From a bacterium (lineage in GTDB: Bacteria; Verrucomicrobiota; Kiritimatiellia; CAIKKV01; CAITUY01), in the NCBI GenBank assembly GCA_037128595.1, contig JBAXWB010000026.1, positions 16,396-80,395 on the forward strand: DNA of 64,000 nt. The letters are read 5' to 3'. Below the pieces are notes generated by a model. The model was not told the origin of the DNA, did not search any database, and worked only from the letters and a program-made list of their open reading frames with translations. This document shows, in pieces, positions 1-8,798 of this stretch (position 1 is the stretch's first letter; every line of letters begins with the position of its first letter). The position numbers and the translations under genes were made by a program.

Positions 1-1
1 T

Positions 2-1204
2 ATGTGTCACATCACCGAGATCATTCAGGGCGATGCCCTTCTGAAAAATCCAGCGCCCCCCTCCCTGCCACTCGCCACTGAGTCGCTCTGGAAATCCCTT
101 CCGCCCGCCCGGCTGGCATCCGTCAGCGAACCGGTCTTCGGGGGAGAAGGCCGCACAATTCTGGCCGCCCATGCCGATATGGTCGATATGGAAGGGTACG
201 ACATTGTGCGGGTTTGCAAGCAACACGGCGTGCCCTTTCAGTTGCTGAAAGTCGTCAGCGACCGGGCGGATGACGCAGGCCACGAGGAGTTGCATCTCAA
301 CCTTACACGCGTCTCCACCATTCTGGCGGAGGAAGTGATCGCCGGACTGGAGTATCATCTGGCCCATCCTGGCGGAAACCTGATGTCACGGCTGTTTAAC
401 TTTGTCAAAATCGAGCACACCATTTTCAGCATCCCGCTGATACTGGCCGGTGCCTGGCTCGGCGCGGGACGGCAATGGCCGGGGCTTCGGCCACTGCTGC
501 TGGTCATGCTGGCGGGAGTCGGCGCCAGGGCTTTAGGCATGGCAATGAACCGGATTCTGGACCGTCATATCGATCAGCTCAATCCCCGTACGGCAAGCCG
601 TGAACTGCCGAGCGGAAAACTTTCTTCCGGTCACGCCTGGACGGTCGCGGCGACCGGCCTGATCGTCTACCTTGCCGCCTGCGCGGCACTGGGCCCCTTA
701 TGCCTGAAACTGTCCCCGATCCCGGCCCTGGTGTTGATTACATACTCAATGCTGAAGCGCTTCAGCAACCTCTGTCACTACGGGATCGGCGTCTGTCTGG
801 CGTTAGGGCCACTGGGGGCCTACGTGGCCGTCACCGGGTCCACGGCCATCGATGGGGCGACGCTCATGCTGGCCCTGTTTACCTTCTGCTGGATCAGCGG
901 GTTTGACATCATTTACGCCCTGCAGGACTTGAAGGCGGACCGGGAAACAGGCGTTCACAGTCTTCCCGCCGCGCTGGGCAGTACCGGCGCTCAATGGATG
1001 GCCGCGCTCACCCATCTGGTTGCGGCCGCCGCGGCCGTTCAACTCTGGGTATTGGTGGGGGCCGGCCTTGCCTCGGGGCTCGCGCTGGCTGTCACCGTCG
1101 GGACATTGACTCTCGCCTACTATCCAAAATTACCGCTTCATGTTAGATTCTTCCCGGTATCCGCCATTGCCGGGATTGCCGGCGCGATGATCGCCATGTT
1201 GTAA
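2..1204 (+). CDS. mqnP: Futalosine hydrolase-like nucleosidase fused to UbiA-type prenyltransferase (5' end outside window)
   Basis: Two domains are visible. Residues about 40-115 match the C-terminal end of the MTA/SAH nucleosidase and futalosine hydrolase (MqnB) fold: a DMEG motif at 62-65 and SDRAD at 86-90, which holds the catalytic Asp of the family. From about residue 128 a multi-spanning UbiA prenyltransferase follows, with NRILDRHID at 183-191, a NPRTASRELPSGKLS stretch, and a second Asp motif DLKADRETG. In the futalosine pathway, MqnP prenylates 1,4-dihydroxy-6-naphthoate in the membrane. The nucleosidase part lacks its N-terminal half here, so the gene almost certainly begins upstream of the window; the ATG at base 2 is simply the first in frame. 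It heads an operon with ubiX and ubiD family genes. The prenyltransferase call is firm; the MqnB assignment of the first domain is inferred from motif and context. Confidence 0.85.
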   Translation: MCHITEIIQGDALLKNPAPPSLPLATESLWKSLPPARLASVSEPVFGGEGRTILAAHADMVDMEGYDIVRVCKQHGVPFQLLKVVSDRADDAGHEELHLNLTRVSTILAEEVIAGLEYHLAHPGGNLMSRLFNFVKIEHTIFSIPLILAGAWLGAGRQWPGLRPLLLVMLAGVGARALGMAMNRILDRHIDQLNPRTASRELPSGKLSSGHAWTVAATGLIVYLAACAALGPLCLKLSPIPALVLITYSMLKRFSNLCHYGIGVCLALGPLGAYVAVTGSTAIDGATLMLALFTFCWISGFDIIYALQDLKADRETGVHSLPAALGSTGAQWMAALTHLVAAAAAVQLWVLVGAGLASGLALAVTVGTLTLAYYPKLPLHVRFFPVSAIAGIAGAMIAML

Positions 1205-1246
1205 GAAGTGAGACGTAAGATGTGAAACGTCAAGCGCGGGATAACT

Positions 1247-1807
1247 ATGAACCTATTACTGGCTGTGAGTGGAGCGACGGGGTCTTATGCGGCGGAGCTT
1301 CTGATCAAGAAGTCGCCGTGGCCGGTCGCATTAGTTGCCAGCGCTTGGGGCCGTAACGTTTATGAGCGCGAGTGCGGGGATTTCGCCAAACTGGCCGCCA
1401 TGGCGGCCCGGGTCTTTGACGATGCCGATCTGGCGGCGCCCGGCTCATCGGGGTCGGTTCCTACCGCAGGGATGGTCATTCTCCCCTGCTCCACCAATAC
1501 GCTGGCGAAGGTAGCGCACGGCATCGCCGATACCTTGATTTCCCGAGCCGCGCACTGTCACCTGAAGGAACAGCGCAAACTGGTGCTTTGTGTGCGCGAA
1601 TCGCCCTGGACCCAGATCGATCTTCAGAATGCCGCCACGGTGTCAGGCGCCGGTGGCGTGATCATGCCCCTCTCCCCGCCATTTTATCAGCTGGCCGGCA
1701 AAGATCCCCGGCAGGTCACCATGGCTGAGCTGCTCGAGCTTTATGTGGATCGCGTCCTGGCCGTGTTGGGGCACCCGGCCCCCTCGAATTGGGAGAGCAT
1801 CTCGTGA
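1247..1807 (+). CDS. ubiX: UbiX-type flavin prenyltransferase
   Basis: A 186-residue protein starting MNLLLAVSGATGSYAAELL, the flavin-binding N-terminus of UbiX, with LVLCVRESPWTQIDLQNA and the GGVIMPLSPPFYQ segment typical of the family's C-terminal half. UbiX joins dimethylallyl phosphate to FMN to make prenyl-FMN, the cofactor of UbiD decarboxylases. The next gene is a UbiD homologue overlapping by four bases (GTGA), so the two are almost certainly translated together. In this operon its role would be to activate the decarboxylase of the futalosine menaquinone route (the enzyme sometimes called MqnM). Length is normal and no defect is visible. Confidence 0.93.
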   Translation: MNLLLAVSGATGSYAAELLIKKSPWPVALVASAWGRNVYERECGDFAKLAAMAARVFDDADLAAPGSSGSVPTAGMVILPCSTNTLAKVAHGIADTLISRAAHCHLKEQRKLVLCVRESPWTQIDLQNAATVSGAGGVIMPLSPPFYQLAGKDPRQVTMAELLELYVDRVLAVLGHPAPSNWESIS

Positions 1808-3588
1808 GCGCCCTTGATCTCCGCAGTTTCATCAACCAATTGGAGGCCAGTGGTCAACTCGCCCGGGTTACGACCGAGGTCGATCCTGATCAGGAAATTT
1901 CCATCATCCAGCACCGGCTTCTCGCCGAACAGGGGCCGGCCGTTTTATTTGAGCGCGTCAAAGGCTCCCCTTACCGCCTGGTGTCCAACCTCTACGGAAC
2001 ACCGGAACGGGTGGAGCTGGCGTTTGGACGCCATCCCGGCGCGATTGGCGAAGATCTGGTACGACTTGCCGAGCGCTTCATGCCTCCCACCCTGTCAGCA
2101 GTGTGGACAGAACGCCGCAAGCTCTGGAAGGTGGCGCAGGCCCGTATGCGAACGGTACGGCGCGGCCCCATCCTGGAGCAATGCTACAGCCCGGCCCGAC
2201 TGGATCTATTGCCTTGTCTGACCTGCTGGCCGCTGGATGGCGGTCCTTTTTTCACCTTGCCACTGGTGCATACGGTTGACCCGCGCACCGGAGCCGGCAA
2301 TCTCGGCATCTACCGCCTTCAGCGTTATGATGCCACCAGCACCGGCATGCATTGGCAAATCGAAAAAGGAGGCGGCTTCCATTTTCAAATGGCCGCTGAC
2401 CGCGGGGAATCGCTGCCCATCAGCGTCATTCTGGGTGGTTCGCCGGCACTGACCATTGCCGCCATCACCCCGCTGCCCGAAGGCATCGATGAACGGTTGC
2501 TCGCGGCCTTGCTCATGGGCCACCCGCTCGATGTCATCAAGCGGGCCGGTACGGGGCACCGGATTCCGGCCAACGCCGAGTTCGTGCTTGAAGGCAGCGT
2601 GACGCCCGGGGATATGCGCCAGGAAGGTCCTTTTGGCGACCATCTGGGCCATTATTCCCACAGTGCCCCGTTTCCGGTATTCCGTGTGGATCGCATGCTG
2701 GCGCGCAAAGATGCCATCTATCCCGCCACCGTGGTGGGTAAGCCGCCTCAGGAAGATTACTACATTGGTGAGGCGCTCCAGGAAATGACTCTCCCACTCT
2801 TGAAGCTCATCCGCCCGGCCATTAGTGATCTGTGGGCCTATCCGGAAACCGGATTCCACCCCCTGGCGATTGCCGCTGTCAAGGAGCGGTATGGACAAGA
2901 AGCGCTCAAGCACGCCCTTGGCCTGATGGGCGAAGGTCAACTCTCCCTCACCAAAATCATGATGGTGGTTGATCACGACGTCAATGTCAGGGACTTCAGG
3001 CAGGTCAGCCACGCCCTGTGGCAAACGCTCGACGCCCACCAGGGGATCCATCTGCTGGCCCCCACCGCGCAAGATACTTTGGACTTTACCGGGCCGTCCA
3101 TGAACACCGGCAGCAAATTGATCCTGTTGGGAACCCGGGGGAATCGCCCGCCCCTCCGGCTGCAGCCCCCACCGCCCCCGCCCGCTCCGGCTGCGGTTCA
3201 CCCCCAAATTCTGGCGATGGTGGCCGTCGGCGAAGCCTTTCTGGTCGTTCAAGTCCCACCTGAAGCCGATAAGCCGGCGATTCGTGAGGCCCTGTCAACA
3301 CACCCGGCCACCGGCCCCTATCTCTTCCATGTACTCGTTTCCCCCGATGTGCCCCTGAACGATTTGCGCATGATCCTGTGGGGTTGGTTTACACGATTCG
3401 ATCCCCTGCTTGACCTCCATCCCGCGCGGCGTGAAATCGTCGGGAACCGGCTGGTGCTGCAGTTCCCCATCGCGATCGATGCGACCTGGAAACCCGGTTA
3501 TCGCCAGCCAGTCGCCTTTGATCCGGATCACGAACGCCGGGTGAACGAGAACTGGGCCAGCTACAACTTGCCGGAGCGAACCCGATGA
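1804..3588 (+). CDS. ubiD: UbiD-type decarboxylase (MqnL-like)
   Basis: A 594-residue UbiD family protein. The GTG at 1804 is chosen because it overlaps the ubiX stop as GTGA and has GGAGAG seven bases upstream; the protein then begins SALDLRSFINQLEASGQLAR, like UbiD N-termini. An ATG five codons earlier is possible. Family features are clear: the GNLGIYRLQRYD metal and prenyl-FMN region, EGPFGDHLGHY and the GKPPQEDYY segment. It should decarboxylate prenylated 1,4-dihydroxy-6-naphthoate to demethylmenaquinone, given its neighbours. An oddity is a proline-rich stretch at about residues 448-467 containing six consecutive prolines, followed by an insertion before the C-terminal part. The stop overlaps the next start as ATGA. 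Confidence 0.92.
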   Translation: MSALDLRSFINQLEASGQLARVTTEVDPDQEISIIQHRLLAEQGPAVLFERVKGSPYRLVSNLYGTPERVELAFGRHPGAIGEDLVRLAERFMPPTLSAVWTERRKLWKVAQARMRTVRRGPILEQCYSPARLDLLPCLTCWPLDGGPFFTLPLVHTVDPRTGAGNLGIYRLQRYDATSTGMHWQIEKGGGFHFQMAADRGESLPISVILGGSPALTIAAITPLPEGIDERLLAALLMGHPLDVIKRAGTGHRIPANAEFVLEGSVTPGDMRQEGPFGDHLGHYSHSAPFPVFRVDRMLARKDAIYPATVVGKPPQEDYYIGEALQEMTLPLLKLIRPAISDLWAYPETGFHPLAIAAVKERYGQEALKHALGLMGEGQLSLTKIMMVVDHDVNVRDFRQVSHALWQTLDAHQGIHLLAPTAQDTLDFTGPSMNTGSKLILLGTRGNRPPLRLQPPPPPPAPAAVHPQILAMVAVGEAFLVVQVPPEADKPAIREALSTHPATGPYLFHVLVSPDVPLNDLRMILWGWFTRFDPLLDLHPARREIVGNRLVLQFPIAIDATWKPGYRQPVAFDPDHERRVNENWASYNLPERTR

Positions 3589-5045
3589 CCAGTCCGGCCC
3601 GTGACGCACTCATCCCGCCAGAGGACAACCGCCGGATGTTCGACGGCATTGCCCGGCGTTATGATCTCCTGAATGCCTTGATGTCTTTGGGGCTGCACCG
3701 TATCTGGCGCCGGCGTGCCGTCAAAAGCCTTTGTGTGAAAGGCCCCCAAGAAGCTGTGCGTGACTTTCTGGATATCGGGTGCGGCACGGGTGATGTGGCC
3801 ATTGCCGTGCTTCGCGAGTATCCGACCGCCCGTCTGACCGGCATTGACCTTTCCCGGCCCATGATTGAAATCGCCGAAAAGAAAACCCGCGCAGCCGGCC
3901 TGCAGAGCCGGGCAACCTATCAAACGGGAGATGCCACCGCGCTGGTGTTTGGCGACGCCGCCTTTCATGGCATTGTCAGCGCCTTCTGCCTGAGGAATAT
4001 CGATGACCGCTCAAAAGCCTTTCAGGAAATGCGGCGAGTTCTTCGCCCTGGCGGTACCGTGGTCATCCTGGAACTCACCAAGCCCGTAGCGGCCTTGCCG
4101 CGTCTGGTTCATCATTTTCATACCCAACAGGTCATCCCGTTTTTGGGGGCCCTTCTGTCCCAAGGCAGCGCGTACCGCTACCTAGCCGACTCGATCGAGC
4201 ATTTCCCGCCGCCTGACGCGATTGTGTCCGAGATGACCAACGCCGGATTTGTCCAGGCCCGTCATGCCCCCCTGACCGGCGGCTTTGTGACCCTCTTCAC
4301 TGCGCGGGCGCCGGGGCACTATGTCTTTGCTGCGCCGGAATACGCCAACTCGGTGCCGCTGGCACAATTCATTCCCACCGTCAGTCCGGGTTCCCGGGTG
4401 GTTCTCAATACCCCGTCGCAACTATTGACTCCGCTCCTGAGCGGCGAGATCGATGCCGCCTTAATCCCGGTCGCCGCCTTGTTTGCCAATCCGACCCTGA
4501 GCGCGCTTGAAGGGACTGGGATTTGTGCCGGCCAAAAAGTGCGCAGTGTAGTGCTGCGGTGTAACCGGCCGCTTGACCAGGTCCGAACCGTGTGCCTTGA
4601 TCCGGCGTCTCGGACTTCGAACGCTCTGGCGCAGATCCTGCTGAAGCGCCATTGGAAGCGCGATATCCAGATTGTAGTGAATTCGAATGAAGCCGACGCG
4701 GCGGTGGTAATTGGCGACCGGGCCCTCTGCGAAAGTTCCGGCCCGGGCGGAGATTACGATCTGGCAACCGCCTGGAATCAAATGACAGGCCTGCCCTTCG
4801 TGTTTGCGGTCTGGGCCGTACGCCGTGATCATCCTGATCCGGCAGCTTTGACCGGAGTGATCCAAAGGGCCAGTCAAGCGGGAATAGCCGCCATCCCCGA
4901 GATCGCGAGGCAACAGGCGGTCAAACTGGGATTAAGCGAAGCCACCTGTCTTGAATATTTCACTGAGTGCATTTACTACGAGCTTGGCCCCCGGGAGCGA
5001 CAGGCCATGGAGCTGTTCAGGAATATGCTGGCGGAGATATGCTAA
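3585..5045 (+). CDS. menG-mqnA: Fusion of menaquinone methyltransferase (MenG/UbiE) and chorismate dehydratase (MqnA)
   Basis: A 486-residue bifunctional protein. Residues 1-240 are a UbiE/MenG methyltransferase with the SAM-binding motif FLDIGCGTGD at 61-70, FCLRNIDDR and RVLRPGG; it would methylate demethylmenaquinone, the last pathway step. From about 245 the protein continues as MqnA, chorismate dehydratase, the first committed step: EYANSVPLAQF, SGEIDAALIPVAAL, VRSVVLRC, DPASRTSNALAQ, VVIGDRALCE and TGLPFVFAVWAV are all recognisable family positions. Thus one polypeptide holds the first and last steps. The start overlaps the ubiD stop (ATGA). Both halves look intact and of full length. 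Assignment of both domains is confident; whether the product is cleaved is unknown. Confidence 0.93.
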   Translation: MTSPARDALIPPEDNRRMFDGIARRYDLLNALMSLGLHRIWRRRAVKSLCVKGPQEAVRDFLDIGCGTGDVAIAVLREYPTARLTGIDLSRPMIEIAEKKTRAAGLQSRATYQTGDATALVFGDAAFHGIVSAFCLRNIDDRSKAFQEMRRVLRPGGTVVILELTKPVAALPRLVHHFHTQQVIPFLGALLSQGSAYRYLADSIEHFPPPDAIVSEMTNAGFVQARHAPLTGGFVTLFTARAPGHYVFAAPEYANSVPLAQFIPTVSPGSRVVLNTPSQLLTPLLSGEIDAALIPVAALFANPTLSALEGTGICAGQKVRSVVLRCNRPLDQVRTVCLDPASRTSNALAQILLKRHWKRDIQIVVNSNEADAAVVIGDRALCESSGPGGDYDLATAWNQMTGLPFVFAVWAVRRDHPDPAALTGVIQRASQAGIAAIPEIARQQAVKLGLSEATCLEYFTECIYYELGPRERQAMELFRNMLAEIC

Positions 5046-5065
5046 TTTAGTCTATATATAGCTAA

Positions 5066-5881
5066 ATGAGCAGCGAGAAAGAAAGTGATCCGGCAGGTCG
5101 GTCGGATCCGACGGATAGAGAAAGCAAGAATCGCCGCCTGCGCCCCAGTGGTGGTTACCGCGAGTTGCGCAGTTTTCAGGTGGCCACACTCATCTACGAT
5201 GCCACGGCCTCTTTTTGCGACCGGTTTATTGACAAACGCTCACGAACGCATGACCAGATGGTGCAGGCCGCACGGAGCGGGCGGCAGAACATCGCGGAAG
5301 GCAGCCGTGCGGGCGCCACCAGTAGCAAGACGGAAACCCACCTGACCAACGTGGCGCGCAGCAGTTTGGACGAACTGCTGCTGGACTACGAAGATTACCT
5401 GCGGCAGAGAAAACTGCGACAGTGGCCAAAAGACGACCCTGCGGCCTTAGAAGTGCGCAGCCTTGGCAGAAAGTCAGATCGGCCGGATCTGACCGATCCG
5501 ACGGATGTGGGCGATAAATCCCGTTGGGCTCTCTATGCCCACTGGCTTGAACACAAGGAGCCTGCTATTGTGGCGAATACCCTGATCTGCCTGATCCACC
5601 AGGCCAACTATCTGATGGACCAGCAACTTATCGCCTTGGAGAAAGCCTTTATCAAAGGTGGAGGCTATAGCGAGCAACTGGCGGTCGCCCGGCTCGCGGA
5701 GCGGGAGCGGGCTCGAAAAAATCCGACAGATCGGTCGGATCCGTCAGATCTGATAAAACACTGCCCCCTTTGCAACAAACTAATGACCCTGCGAATGGCC
5801 CGTCAGGGAAAAAATGCCGGGGCCGAGTTCTGGGGATGCACCGGGTACCCCGGATGCAAAGGGATCCGGCCAACGGACTAA
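5066..5881 (+). CDS. Four-helix-bundle protein with C-terminal C4 zinc finger
   Basis: A 271-residue protein. Residues about 30-115 and 150-200 match the 23S rRNA intervening-sequence-type four-helix-bundle family (YRELRSFQVATLIYDAT, QMVQAARSGRQNIAEGS). The C-terminus, about 230-271, is a topoisomerase-type C4 zinc finger: CPLCNKLM followed by FWGCTGYPGC. This combination (a bundle plus suffix domain) is known mostly from environmental bacteria; its function is unknown. Three low-complexity S/D/P/T/R segments are produced by a GATC-rich DNA repeat (5087-5118, 5477-5507, 5721-5754) that interrupts the coding sequence in frame. It sits between mqn genes but has no evident link to menaquinone. 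No good ribosome binding site precedes the ATG. Confidence 0.8.
   Translation: MSSEKESDPAGRSDPTDRESKNRRLRPSGGYRELRSFQVATLIYDATASFCDRFIDKRSRTHDQMVQAARSGRQNIAEGSRAGATSSKTETHLTNVARSSLDELLLDYEDYLRQRKLRQWPKDDPAALEVRSLGRKSDRPDLTDPTDVGDKSRWALYAHWLEHKEPAIVANTLICLIHQANYLMDQQLIALEKAFIKGGGYSEQLAVARLAERERARKNPTDRSDPSDLIKHCPLCNKLMTLRMARQGKNAGAEFWGCTGYPGCKGIRPTD
5087..5754 (+). repeat. Three in-frame copies of a GATC/CGG-rich short repeat inside the four-helix-bundle gene
   Basis: Segments at 5087-5118, 5477-5507 and 5721-5754 share the words GATCGGTCGGATC, GATCCGACGGAT and CAGATC. Each is internally partly palindromic and encodes a hydrophilic Asp/Ser/Pro/Thr/Arg tract that looks like linker between structured parts. 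They do not disturb the reading frame. This appears to be a mobile or slippage-derived motif that has colonised permissive linkers. Confidence 0.7.
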
Positions 5882-5963
5882 AAGGTTGTAGGGGGATGGC
5901 TCAATCCGGCTTGTCAGCGCATCAGTTCATGAGTACGATGAGATGCAGGATAAGGAGCGAACT

Positions 5964-6587
5964 ATGAACCCGTTTTTAAAACAAATCATGGCAGCGGTGA
6001 TCGTGCTGCTGGGAGCGGTGGGCGCGATGGCAACTGAAGAAGCAAAATACACTTTAGTGGAAAAGTCCGGCGCGTTCGAAATCCGCGACTATGAGCGCCA
6101 TCTTCTGGTCGAAACCATTGTGGATAGTTCCCTGGAAGACGCCGGGAATCTGGCTTTCAGGAAGCTGTTCCGCTACATCTCTGGAAATAATGTATCCAAT
6201 AACAGCATTGCGATGACCGCCCCGGTCGCCCAGGAGGCCCGTGGCGGGAAAATTGCCATGACGGCGCCTGTGGGGCAGCAGGCGGCCCAAGGCGGTTGGG
6301 CCGTCAGCTTCATGATGCCGGCGAACTATACCTTGCAAACACTGCCCCTGCCGACCGACCCGACGCTGAGCGTACGGGAGGTTCCTGCCCGTCGCATGGC
6401 GGTCATCCGTTATAGCGGAACCTGGAGCCAGGAACGGTATCTGGAAAATAAGGAACAGTTGGACTCCTGGATCCTGAAAAAAGGGTTTACCGCCACAGGC
6501 GAACCTGTCTGGGCCCGCTACAATCCGCCGTTCACACTCTGGTTTCTCCGGAGGAATGAAGTTTTAATCCCTATCGCAATGAAATGA
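5964..6587 (+). CDS. SOUL-family heme-binding protein, exported
   Basis: The chosen ATG has AAGGAG eight bases upstream (5952-5957) and gives a 207-residue protein with a clear signal peptide, MNPFLKQIMAAVIVLLGAVGAMA. The mature part is a SOUL domain: EEAKYTLVEKSGAFEIRDYE, the NNVSNNSIAMTAPV segment repeated in part as GKIAMTAPVG, and YNPPFTLWFLRRNEVLIP at the end. SOUL proteins bind heme or related ligands, mostly of unknown physiological role. Its stop overlaps the following MqnE-MqnC start (ATGA), so it is cotranscribed with menaquinone genes; a link to respiratory electron transfer is possible but only inferred. Confidence 0.9.
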   Translation: MNPFLKQIMAAVIVLLGAVGAMATEEAKYTLVEKSGAFEIRDYERHLLVETIVDSSLEDAGNLAFRKLFRYISGNNVSNNSIAMTAPVAQEARGGKIAMTAPVGQQAAQGGWAVSFMMPANYTLQTLPLPTDPTLSVREVPARRMAVIRYSGTWSQERYLENKEQLDSWILKKGFTATGEPVWARYNPPFTLWFLRRNEVLIPIAMK

Positions 6588-8767
6588 CTTCACCCGCTCA
6601 CATGACGATGAAGCGGCCCCGCCTATCCTCCGCCGATGCTTTGGATCTTCTGCGCCATGGCGATACGGCTGAACTCATGGGCCGTGCCAATCTGATGCGC
6701 CACCAGATGCATGGGCCGGTCACCTGCTTTACCCACAGCCTGAATCTCAACCCGACCAACGTCTGTGAAAACCGCTGTGAACTGTGCGCTTTTTGGCGCG
6801 AGCCCGATGCCGCCGACGCCTATGTCCTGACCTTGGACCAGGCCCGTGACCGGCTCCTCGCTGCCCGTGATATGGGCCTGACGGATCTGCACATTGTCGG
6901 TGGACTTCAGGAGGCGGTCGGGCTTGAGTATTATGAATCCTTGTTCCGGCTGGCCCGCGAAATCATGCCCTCGGTTCTTGTCCAGGGCCTGACCGCCGTG
7001 GAAATCCGTTCCTTGGCCAACCGATCCAAGTTGCCGGTCGCAACCGTTCTGCAGCGCCTGCAAGCGGCCGGTCTCGCCGCTATCCCCGGCGGTGGGGCGG
7101 AAATTTTCAATGCCTCCGTACGCGACCGGGTCTGCTCAAAAAAGATTTCCGCGGAGGACTGGCTATCGGTTCACCGCCAAGCCCACGGCCTCGGACTCCC
7201 CAGTAATGCCACCATGCTCTTCGGGCATCTGGAAGCCGCCGAAGACATTATCGATCACCTCACCCGGCTGCGGGACTTACAGGATGTCACGGGCGGGTTT
7301 AAAGCCTTTATCCCCCTGCCCTTTCAGCCCCAGGGCACCCGCCTCTCGGTTGCCCGCGGCCCCGGCGGCTACACGGTCGCTCGCGTGGTCGCGATTTCCC
7401 GGCTGTTTCTGGACAATGTGCCACACATCCGGATGCTGGTGAACTATGTTGATCGCAAGTTGCTTCAGGTATTGCTTGAGGGCGGGGTGGATGATGTCGG
7501 CGGAACCAGTCTGGACGAACGGATTGCCAAGGCCGCAGGCGCCCCCACCGGACAACGCTTCGGATCAACCGGTGAAATGGTGTCGTTCATCAGCCAACTC
7601 GGCCTCAGTCCCCGTCTGGTAAACAGCCGTTACGAAGCGGCGGATTGTGCCTCACCACCTGCGATGGCGATTCCGGCCGAGCCGCCGGCCCCCTCCCCAC
7701 TGTTGACCACCGCGCTCAGGAAAGCCTGTAATAACGAGCGACTCTCGGCCCCGGAGGCGGTGGCGCTTCTGGCTGAAGCCGAGTTGGGCCAACTTGGTAC
7801 GTTGGCTCATCGGCGTCGCTTGCAGGCGGTTCCCGGAAACCTGGGGACCTTTGTCATCGACCGTAATCTGTCCAGCACGAATGTCTGTGAGGCCGGGTGT
7901 AAATTTTGTGCCTTCCATGTCGCGCCCGGGGCCGCAGGGGGCTTCTGCCTCTCTGCCGACGACATCCTGAAGCAGGTGATTGAGTCGGTTGAGCGCGGGG
8001 CAACCCAGGTACTGATCCAAGGCGGTTTGAATCCCGACCTCAATCTGGAGTTTTACGAGCGTTTGTTCACCGCCATCAAGCAACACGTCCATGTTTGCAT
8101 CCATTCGCTCTCCCCCGCCGAGATCACCTTTCTCGCCCGGAAAAGCGGGTTAACCCTGCGCGAGACAGTGGCGCGATTGCGGCGGGCGGGCCTTGATTCC
8201 CTACCGGGGGGCGGTGCAGAAATCCTAGTGGATGAAGTGCGTCAGCAGGTCAGTCCCCGTAAGATCACGACCGACGAATGGCTGACGGTCATGGAGATTG
8301 CACAGGAACTGGGGATGAAGACTACGGCCACCATGGTGTATGGGCTCGGGGAAACCCCTGCCCAACGGGTGGAACATCTGATTCGGCTGCGCACCCTGCA
8401 GGACAAAACAGGTGGCTTCACCGCTTTTATTCCATGGAGCTTCCAACCCAATAAAACCCAGCTGATCCAGCACCCGGCCACCGGACCGGACTACCTGCGC
8501 ATGGTTGCGCTGGCCCGATTGGTGCTCGACAACATTACGCATGTGCAGGCCGGCTGGGTGACGGAAGGACCTGATCTGGCCCAACTGGCGCTCGTTTTCG
8601 GGGCCGATGACTTTGGCGGTGTGCTCATGGATGAACAGGTGGTCCGCGCCACCGGAACGGCCTACGCCGTCGCTCCGGATCTGGTCGTTGCCCTGATCGC
8701 CCAAACCGGCCTGATACCTGCCCAACGGGACACGCAGTACGGGATTCTTCGCCGATTTCCTGCTTGA
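6584..8767 (+). CDS. mqnE-mqnC: Fusion of aminofutalosine synthase (MqnE) and cyclic dehypoxanthinyl futalosine synthase (MqnC)
   Basis: A 727-residue double radical SAM protein. The first half (about 1-360) has the CX3CX2C cluster at C61, C65 and C68, then IVGGL, SNATMLFGHLE and TGGFKAFIPLPFQP, which are MqnE positions. The second half (about 385-727) has its own cluster at C435, C439 and C442, then VLIQGGLNPDLNLEFYERL, ATMVYGLGET and TGGFTAFIPWSFQP, which are MqnC. MqnE makes aminofutalosine and MqnC makes the spiro or cyclic product after hydrolysis. The MqnE half reads GGLQEAVGLEYY where most MqnE proteins have GGLHP; the meaning is unclear. The ATG overlaps the SOUL stop; ATGs at 6602 and 6608 are alternatives. 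No MqnD gene lies in the window. Confidence 0.92.
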   Translation: MTSPAHMTMKRPRLSSADALDLLRHGDTAELMGRANLMRHQMHGPVTCFTHSLNLNPTNVCENRCELCAFWREPDAADAYVLTLDQARDRLLAARDMGLTDLHIVGGLQEAVGLEYYESLFRLAREIMPSVLVQGLTAVEIRSLANRSKLPVATVLQRLQAAGLAAIPGGGAEIFNASVRDRVCSKKISAEDWLSVHRQAHGLGLPSNATMLFGHLEAAEDIIDHLTRLRDLQDVTGGFKAFIPLPFQPQGTRLSVARGPGGYTVARVVAISRLFLDNVPHIRMLVNYVDRKLLQVLLEGGVDDVGGTSLDERIAKAAGAPTGQRFGSTGEMVSFISQLGLSPRLVNSRYEAADCASPPAMAIPAEPPAPSPLLTTALRKACNNERLSAPEAVALLAEAELGQLGTLAHRRRLQAVPGNLGTFVIDRNLSSTNVCEAGCKFCAFHVAPGAAGGFCLSADDILKQVIESVERGATQVLIQGGLNPDLNLEFYERLFTAIKQHVHVCIHSLSPAEITFLARKSGLTLRETVARLRRAGLDSLPGGGAEILVDEVRQQVSPRKITTDEWLTVMEIAQELGMKTTATMVYGLGETPAQRVEHLIRLRTLQDKTGGFTAFIPWSFQPNKTQLIQHPATGPDYLRMVALARLVLDNITHVQAGWVTEGPDLAQLALVFGADDFGGVLMDEQVVRATGTAYAVAPDLVVALIAQTGLIPAQRDTQYGILRRFPA

Positions 8768-8798
8768 TTCCCTCAGCACTCTCTTTCATTGTTTACCC

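Noticed and set aside
2206..3252. Long minus-strand frame of 348 residues over ubiD
   Set aside because: The plus strand has a complete UbiD with all family motifs; the minus frame is Gly/Arg/His-rich without any recognisable domain, typical of antisense reading of GC-rich codons.
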